A stretch of 64,000 nucleotides of DNA, from assembly GCA_028564705.1 (NCBI GenBank), contig JAPXFQ010001678.1, forward strand, positions 62,001 through 126,000, read 5' to 3'. A model generated the notes under the pieces. The model was given only the letters and a program-made list of their open reading frames with translations. It had not been told where the DNA came from and ran no database searches. Position 1 is the stretch's first letter. Every line of letters begins with the position of its first letter. Shown here piece after piece: positions 57,211 through 64,000 of the stretch. The stretch is from Apricaphanius iberus (Eukaryota; Chordata; Actinopteri; Cyprinodontiformes; Aphaniidae). A program made the position numbers and the translations under genes.

Positions 57211-58384
57211 TAGGGGCTACCGTATTATACAAAAGATTTGTTGATCGAGACTTTTTTCACTCAATTAGTCGATCAGTTGACAGACCAACCAACAAATTTA
57301 TCAGTTTGACTTTATTTCAAAATCACTTTTCGTACAACTTTGTGAAGCAAACTACCTTTGCAAAAATCAACTACAGTACATAAATAATACTTGATATAAT
57401 TACCCAAGTAAAACAAAATCTCATATATAGTGTAGTACTGAGGAAGTGTAGTTGCATTTATAATTTACGAAACATAATAATAATCATAATTTTACTTTCT
57501 GGATTTCTGAAAAACTAAGAAAAAAAGCAATTATGCTATCTTGATCATAGCACAAATATATTCAAATTACATGAAATTATGTTTAATACAAAATAAAATA
57601 TTTAATAATGCTAGTTTCTAGAGTAAAAAGATGTCAAACCAATAGATTAAGCTTAAAAATGCAATAAAAAATGAAATCCCTTTAGAAGTCCTAATTACTA
57701 ATGATCCCTTTTTAGTCATTTTGGGGTTTATTTTAAATATGGTTTGAAAATTAGACTAAACAAGTTCACAGCAACAGATTTTTGTCAAAAGCAAATTTCA
57801 AATTACATCTCTAAAATTCATAAAACATATTGCAAACATTTAAAGATTTCATCTTAGAATAAAAGATGTGAGGTTTGCGATTAATCACTTGTTGCATAAC
57901 TCACAATTCAATGATTTACTCTAAGCTGGTGTTCACAAAAACATAAAACAAACACTGAAAACAGCTTTACCATCTTGTTTTTATAACTAATTGTTGGCAA
58001 TGTGTTTGCTTTCTGGTTTTAGGAATTGAAGTGCCCAAGTCCAGTAGGAAATGCATCTGGACTCCAATGACTATTTTTAAGCAATAGTGGACGAAAGAGG
58101 AACATTCAGAAAAGTCTCTCTGCGGCTTCTGTGTGACATTTCCCTCATATTGCAATTTGTTATCAGAACTGCACAGACTGGATCCTGTGTTATCTGTAAA
58201 CAAAGCATGTGTCTGACTGCTAACTACAGTCCGAAGGGGCCAATAACACAGCATATGCACTGTTTAAATGCACTCTACTCAGCCCAGAAGCAGATTGAAA
58301 ACTGACTTTTCATTTTTGTGTGGATTTTTATATTTAATTTAATCCTTACCATTGCTTTTTATATGATCTGAGAGCTCAACAATA
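57211..58384. other. AT-rich upstream region of the 58.4-kb gene
   Basis: No feature is defined. The promoter and any non-coding first exon of the downstream gene may lie here; 'tttttatatgatctgagag' just before the ATG could be 5' UTR or core promoter. Confidence 0.3.
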
Positions 58385-61300
58385 ATGGATAAGTCTGGCG
58401 AAAACCCTGAAGAGGACAGAGTATCTCTCCAGAGCAACGGAAAGATGCAAGCAAATGGAATGGTGAAAGAGGCTCTGGGCGCGCTCCAAACATTCAGACA
58501 GAGTATGAGGCGTCCTACTGAAAAGAGTTCACCCAGGAGGAAGGATTCAAAGATCACATCCAGAGCACAGGCAGAAGTTAATGTGTCAGACTCGTCCAGT
58601 GAGTAACATTCTGACCATCTTAAAGTCTGCTGGAATTTTGTGCTTTTAAGCAAGGTCTAATTAATATTGTTTGGTGCATTGGGGGCTAATGGCTGAAGGT
58701 TTACCTTTTCCCTCTAGACCAGTAGGTGTGATAACATTGTGATGAACTTTTAACCTACGAAATAGTTCTCAGACAAAATATGAGCTAACAGTGGGGGGAT
58801 TCTGTCACAGATGAGTCCTTGTAGACTCTCTGTGTAGGTTCTCTCTTTTCTTCCTACACAACAGGGTTCATGAACTCCGTACCTGTTGGGTAATGTTTTA
58901 CACAGGAAGAAATACTACAGAAGGCACCAGACAAAAAGAACATTAAACATCTCATGCTGTATGATGATTTTTTTAAATAAGATTAAATAACCTTTAAACC
59001 ACCTGACATTTTTAAAAGAACCCCATAGAAAACTTGTGTTAACTTGACCTACTGGTGTTTGTATTGTAAATAAGATTGAGAACTATAGCAAAATCTGGGT
59101 GGGGCAAAGATGAGAAAATCAACAAAATGACTACCGGTCTTTTTTAGTTCTCAGTATCATTTGTCAATAGCAGACTAACTTTCTTTTAAGATATTTGATT
59201 GATAACAAAGAAGACTTACAGGGCAGTCCTTAAGCTTTTTGTGTTTTGTCACATCCAATCCATAAAAAAATTTAATCTCATTGGGATTGTATGTGGTGAA
59301 CCGACACACTTCACATAATTGTAAAGTAGAGGGAAAATATGTTATGTTATGAAACAATATCCCAAGTTTTAAACATTACAATAAGCCCTTGTTCAATCAA
59401 TCATTTAACACTGAACAGAGTGCAGCACACCTACAAGCCTACCAACAGGTCAGGCACGAATAACTATTGACAGAACAACTACAGTGGATCCAATGTATTC
59501 GTGGGGGTTACAGAAGGCCATGAAATACTTAAGAAGTCCTCTAAGAATACTTATAGCAACATTTTTTTAATCTTTCAAACGCCAAATATACCTTAATATG
59601 CATTAATACGCACAGTGGAAACAGTCTTGGTGCTACCACAGAAGCTAACATTTACAGTTGTGCTTAGCTCCGCTCTTGGGGGTACAGCCAATCTGCAGCA
59701 AGGAAAATAAATGGTGCTCCTGTATTGGCTGCTTTGCAAACACCAGCAAATAGCATGTCAAGCTGCATTGATGATTCATGTAATTTATCTTCTCAAGGAG
59801 CATTTTTATTTTAATATTTTAGAAAAATTGCTGGAGTTAATTACTTTCCACTAAAATAATTCAGAACATTTGGTAAATCTACAAATACTGAACACAGCTA
59901 AACAAGGTCAACATGATTACTTCTGCACTCCACTAATCCGGCCTTTATGAATAGGAACAAGAAAAACATCGGAGGTGCTACCTTGAAATTTGCCAAGAGT
60001 TGAGTTGCCGACCCAGCAAACGTGGAAAAAGTTGCTCTGGTCAAAGAAAACCAAAGTATAACTATTGGGCACAGGTTCAATTGCTATGTGTCGTGAAAAG
60101 TATCAACTGACCACATTGTGTTCAGGGTGAAAAATGGTGATGGCAGCCTCATGCTATGGGTAGGCTTATCTTCAGAAGGGACAGAGAGCTGATCGGAGTT
60201 GATTGGAAGGTGGATGGAGCTAAATTCAGAACAATCCTGGAAAAAAAAAAAAAAACTGTGAGGCCTGATAAAAGTGGGGATGAAGGTTCCCAGGACAACA
60301 GACCTAAACATTCAATCAGAGCTACAAAAATGGTTTGAATTAAATCATATATATTTGTTAGAATAGCCAAGTCATACTTAAATTTGATTTAAAATCTGTG
60401 GCAAAACTTTTTTTCAAAATGCATGCTCATCTAATTTGACTGGACTTGAGCTATATTGCTAAAACACTGATAGACAAAAAACTTTATCCTCTAAGGCATT
60501 TCTGAGATTTCATCTGAAAAAAACTAAAATCATGGATAATTTCCGGTCCACAATTTTGGACTTCCTTTTGTTGGTCTATCACCTAAACACCCTGTTGAAA
60601 TATGCTGGAGATTCTTATCATAGCAAAAAAAAAATGGTGAAAAAGTGCAAGGTATGTTTAACTAGCAGATTCTGAAATATTTTTTGGGGAGCTATTTTGA
60701 ATTAACTACATTCTTCACTGCAAACGTAAAAATGTTATTGCCTAAGATACAGACCCCGTATTGCTCCCGATCCACTCACTCAGGGATGGAAAGTACAAAA
60801 AGACATTCAGTATTCAGTCCAATTTGGTACTGGAAACTTTGAATATGTTTGAGTGTAAATTGGTGAACACAGCTTGGAAAAGGTTTGAATAGTAAAACTT
60901 TTAATCATGTATAATATATTTGCACAATTTGGTCATGAGTAACTTCAGCAGCCACACTGATACGTGAAATCTCAAAGAAAAGGTCAAGCATTGTTCTGTT
61001 TGTGCATTAATGGAACCAAGTTGTCACATCAACAGATAAGCTAAGACACTATGCCTTTACTGGAAACAGTGGATAAAGCGTTCCTTCATGGAAAGTTACC
61101 AAGTAAATGAAAGTAAAACCCAGAAGGACAACTAGGAATCAGTGGTAGTGATCGTGTGACACAGCCAAAACATTTGTTCAGTTAAACACTGGTAGAGAAT
61201 TAAAAGCAAAGACTTTTTTTATTCTCTGTCTGTTTTTCTGGTTTGTCCTGTTCAGGCTTGCAGGGCCTCACAGATAATATCTCACACAAACCTTCATTTT

Positions 61301-63007
61301 ACCATTAATGTAAACACCAAACATGAACATTGCTGGGTGAATCATACTGTCCCTTTGTAGCTATTAAAAGAACCGGTGAGTTGCAGACCCAAAGCAGTCA
61401 CAATGAAGCATTGATGGAGTTACAATAGAGCCTAGTTTACACTTATTATCCAACACACCAGTTGATATACTATTTTGTTAATCAATGATAGTTTTATGCA
61501 TTAACAACAAGCATTACATTTGCGTGTCTCCACTGAAATTTGTGTATTTTTGATCCATGAGTAGATCCATCAGTAATTCATAAACCTTTTTGACTAACTT
61601 TCTAAAAAAAAGTTCCAAATAGAAAGTTAACTTGAGAAAACCATCTTCATTTCTCTTTTTTATTTTTTATTTCATCACGTTTTAAATTCACCACAGAAAT
61701 TCCCTTGGAACAACATCAAGCAGATCTGACAAATACCTGAACAATTACAACAGTCATCAAAACAATTTCCTTGCTCAAAAACTTAAACAGCATAACCTTG
61801 AATTTTCTAAAATACAACACAGAGAATAGACAAAGATTTTTATTATTATATTATATTTGCCTATTGGGACATTAGGTAATGTGGCACAGGATAAGTAAAA
61901 CAGCATTATCTAAGAAAATGAAGGACAAAATAAAAGCGTGGTAAATAGTCTTGAGTGTTCAAGTGTTCAAGTTTTGAATTTTCAAGACAACAGTGAAAGA
62001 TATTATTTTTACTTATGACGTAATTTATTTGAATGAACTAAATAACACATTATATCACTATTTATATGTGGGTAGCACCGTTGCCTTATAGAAAGAAGGT
62101 TATGGGTTCGAATCCCGGCTCAGGGTCTTTCTGCATGGAGTTTTCATGTTCTCCCTATGCATGTGTGAGTTCCCTCCAGGTATTTTGGCTTCCTCCCACA
62201 CTCCAAAAACATGACTCCTAGGTTAATTGGTCTCTCTAAATTCCCTTTAGGTGTGAGTGTGTTTGTGCATGGTTGTAAAATGGTAAATGGACTGAACTTA
62301 TATAGCGCTTTTCTAGTCATACTGACCACTCAAAGTGCTTTACATTTAAGCCACATTCACCCATTCACACTCACATTCATACACCGATAGCCAACATGGC
62401 TCAGTAGGACGATGTTTTGAGGATAAGCGGTATGGAAGATGAATGGATATATATATACCCTGCATATGTTTGTTGTTGTGTGGCCACTCCTGATTTTCAC
62501 CTTCCTAAAGCCTACCCTGACAAGGCTTGTTATTACACCTTATTCAGGCTCAAGTTAAACTTCATACATACATTAACTGTAAATCATGAAAGTTTGAATA
62601 GATAGTATTTATTAGCAGCTGACATGCTGATCAAACTTTGTGGAAAATTCCTTGATCATAGTCATTCCCTGTCGAAGCTCTGACTTAGCTGTCATTTCAT
62701 TTTTCAGCACAAATTCATTTGCATTCCTCAGCCGGTAACACACACTGCCAAGTAACACACACACTCCCACACCTCCAAAAATATATAGCTCCCAGGTGCA
62801 GTTGCTCATACATGACCTGAAACGGTAATATTTACTAAACGTTGAACTGATATTAATCTTTTATACCTACCATTCCATCAGGTCTTAGTGCTAGCTCTCC
62901 AGCTACGTCACCCTTGAAGACCTTCGGGGGCTTCTTTCAAAAGAAGGATGAAGATCAGCCTGATATTACATCGTACAAACACAAGCCTCTAGCTCGTTCA
63001 ACGACAG
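58385..63007 (+). CDS. Host gene, first two coding exons (3' end beyond window), product unrecognised
   Basis: Exon 1 is 58,385-58,598, with the ATG in a strong context (A at -3, G at +4). The donor is 'cca|GTGAGT'. Exon 2 is 62,882-63,007 (126 nt), acceptor 'tccatcAG|gtc', donor 'acag|GTAAGT'. Both junctions are phase 1 and the joined frame is open (AGT codon across the splice). The 113-residue N-terminus is polar and Ser/Lys-rich: 'MVKEALGALQTFRQSMRRPT', 'SSPRRKDSKITSR', then 'TSPLKTFGGFFQKKDEDQPD' and 'ITSYKHKPLARSTT'. It looks like a disordered cytoplasmic N-terminal region before a folded domain encoded further right. A TNFAIP2/exocyst-3-like or apolipoprotein-L-like family crossed my mind, but I cannot support either. 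The intron is 4.3 kb. Confidence 0.6.
59215..60665 (+). mobile_element. Decayed full-length Tc1/mariner-like element in the intron
   Basis: The left end ('ccttaagctttttgtgttttgtcaca', 59,229-59,255) and the inward-read right end ('ccttgcactttttcaccattttt', about 60,652-60,630) are diverged inverted repeats. 60,112-60,340 in the plus strand shows transposase blocks ('SLMLWVGLSSEG'-like, 'IGVDWKVDGAKFRTILE', 'DNRPKHSIRA'), the region with the second catalytic Asp (QDN.PKH). 60,380-60,470 and 60,560-60,620 continue the C-terminus and 3' end. Frameshifts and an A-run at 60,240 break it. It shares the gene's orientation. Confidence 0.7.
60666..62054. other. Intronic DNA, unassigned
   Basis: AT-rich. 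No exon-like open stretch with splice sites was convincing. Confidence 0.4.
62055..62280 (+). mobile_element. tRNA-derived SINE of a second family
   Basis: 'gtgggtagcaccgttgcctt' (box A region) and 'ggttcgaatcccggc' (intact box B), followed by the conserved body 'ctgcatggagttttcatgtt', 'ttccctccaggtattttggc', 'tcctcccacactccaaaaac' and 'taggttaattggtctctcta'. It is interrupted at about 62,280 and its tail ('ggataagcggtatggaagat', 'gaatggat') resumes at about 62,420. Confidence 0.9.
62281..62415 (-). mobile_element. Antisense SINE 3' part nested in the preceding SINE
   Basis: 'tggtaaatggactgaactta' and 'atagcgcttttctagtcata', running to 'ccaacatggctcagtagga', is the reverse complement of the 3' part of the 8,597/53,397 SINE. 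It sits between body and tail of the 62,055 SINE. 'ttgtaaaatgg' against 'gatgttttgagg' gives no clear target duplication. Confidence 0.75.
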
Positions 63008-64000
63008 GTAAGTTTGTCACAGTATACAACCAGTTTGCTTCCATGGTCTTAAAATCCAACTTCCATGTCTTTTGTATTTTAAAGTAATGTTTCAGGATCA
63101 ACAACTATTGAGTGATAAGACATGTGAAACATTGTGATTAGACCTTTTTCTGTTGGAGGTGCGACTCTGCGATTGCCAACAGAGCCTGGGAACCAGATGA
63201 GCTTGAATGATCTTTCAACAATGCTTTGGGATTAGAGCAGTTTTGCAGCCAACCTAAGGAACGCAAATGAGGCGGAGATTAAGCCTGATGTCTTTCACCA
63301 ACTGTACATATTGGTGGCTTTGGGCTGGTTGATTTGATCATTTATTTCATCTTAATAAAATAAGCTATTATTAGAGAAAATGCTTTATATTTTCTCAGGT
63401 TATCTCTGTCTGAAATTTTGATCATATGAAATTAATTAAATGATCTGAAACTTTTAAGTGTAACAAAAAAGTTAAAACTCAAGAAATCATTGAGTCGTTA
63501 TTATTTACAGAGATCCTTTAATTTCACAGCAGATTTCTAAGATCTGTTTTTTTGTAAACTATTGACCTGATGATGACAATATAGTAATGCTTACCAGTTC
63601 AATCACTTTAGGAACTGTATTAATGGAAGATGTAAAAACAACATCCAAAATATTATTTCACAGCTCAACAGTAATTATATGGATTATATTAAACTGAGTA
63701 TATTACAAGCAGAAGAAAAAGTCACATCTATGTGTGAGACAGCCATCAGTGCATATGTTTTACTGGTATTTCAACAGAAAATGAAATATTTACAGAGCTG
63801 ACATTTTAAACATTATTTAGCATCTTACGTTAGTGATTAGAACATTAGTGTGGTTAACATACTGAAACGGCACCGTTGCAGTAGAACCTAGAACATTACT
63901 TTGATAATGAAATATACAAATGGATACCAATATTTCCAAATCTAGGATGTTACACCAAAGTCAGCAGATGAATTTTGCTTAAATATGTTCAGCCTTCTAG
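63008..64000 (+). other. Second intron of the 58.4-kb gene, partial
   Basis: Begins with the consensus donor GTAAGT. No further exon could be supported before the window ends. Confidence 0.5.

Noticed and set aside
57005..57232. Lys/Thr-rich or Phe/Cys-rich repetitive peptides on either strand
   Set aside because: By-products of a degenerate ~20-bp tandem repeat.
60156..60338. 60-codon plus-strand frame as a small gene
   Set aside because: Its residues match a decayed Tc1/mariner transposase and include the translation of an A-run.
62060..62125. Good box B (ggttcgaatcccggc) suggesting a tRNA
   Set aside because: The context is a SINE body; no cloverleaf closes with it.

Overview
This is a repeat-dominated stretch of a vertebrate nuclear genome, almost certainly from a ray-finned (teleost) fish. 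The reasons are spliced genes with GT-AG introns, no bacterial gene organisation, AT-rich unique DNA, and a teleost-typical set of mobile elements: Tc1/mariner, hAT, piggyBac and Harbinger-like DNA transposons; L2-, RTE- and L1-like LINEs; tRNA-derived SINEs; Ty3/Gypsy-like LTR elements; and a class I (gamma/epsilon-like) endogenous retrovirus. All family names are from motif reading and memory; no database search was possible.

Layout. 1-13 kb: antisense fragments of an L2-like LINE. One of them was hit by a 2.2-kb hAT element (8-bp target duplication), which was itself hit by a 0.5-kb Harbinger-like element. Short tandem arrays and a SINE follow. 14-20.3 kb: a Gypsy reverse-transcriptase scrap, then a minus-strand endogenous retrovirus (gag-pro-pol, no env or LTR seen). 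20.3-25.6 kb: a LINE 3' end, then two head-to-head arrays of a ~152-bp repeat, now split by an RTE LINE with a 17-bp target duplication that carries another LINE inside it. 25.9-26.7 kb: an open, spliced ORF made of the C-terminal part of a hAT transposase. 27-33 kb: L2-like and L1-like LINE remains. 33-39.5 kb: unrecognised open segments, a possible orphan signal-peptide exon, a low-complexity LTR-element remnant with one good LTR, and a second LTR-like block. 41-46 kb: three LINE fragments in a row, a 46-codon membrane micro-ORF, and a piggyBac relic. 47.8-49.0 kb: a complete non-autonomous hAT element. 51.5-56 kb: LINE, SINE, Tc1 and an unclassified repeat carrying an insertion.

The only clear start of an ordinary host gene is at the right edge: a coding exon at 58,385 spliced in phase 1 to an exon at 62,882, continuing off the window. 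Its 4.3-kb intron holds a decayed Tc1-like element and nested SINEs. The hAT-derived ORF at 25.9 kb is the other reading frame that might still be used. No operon-like cooperation between genes is expected or seen; the content is mainly a layered record of transposition.
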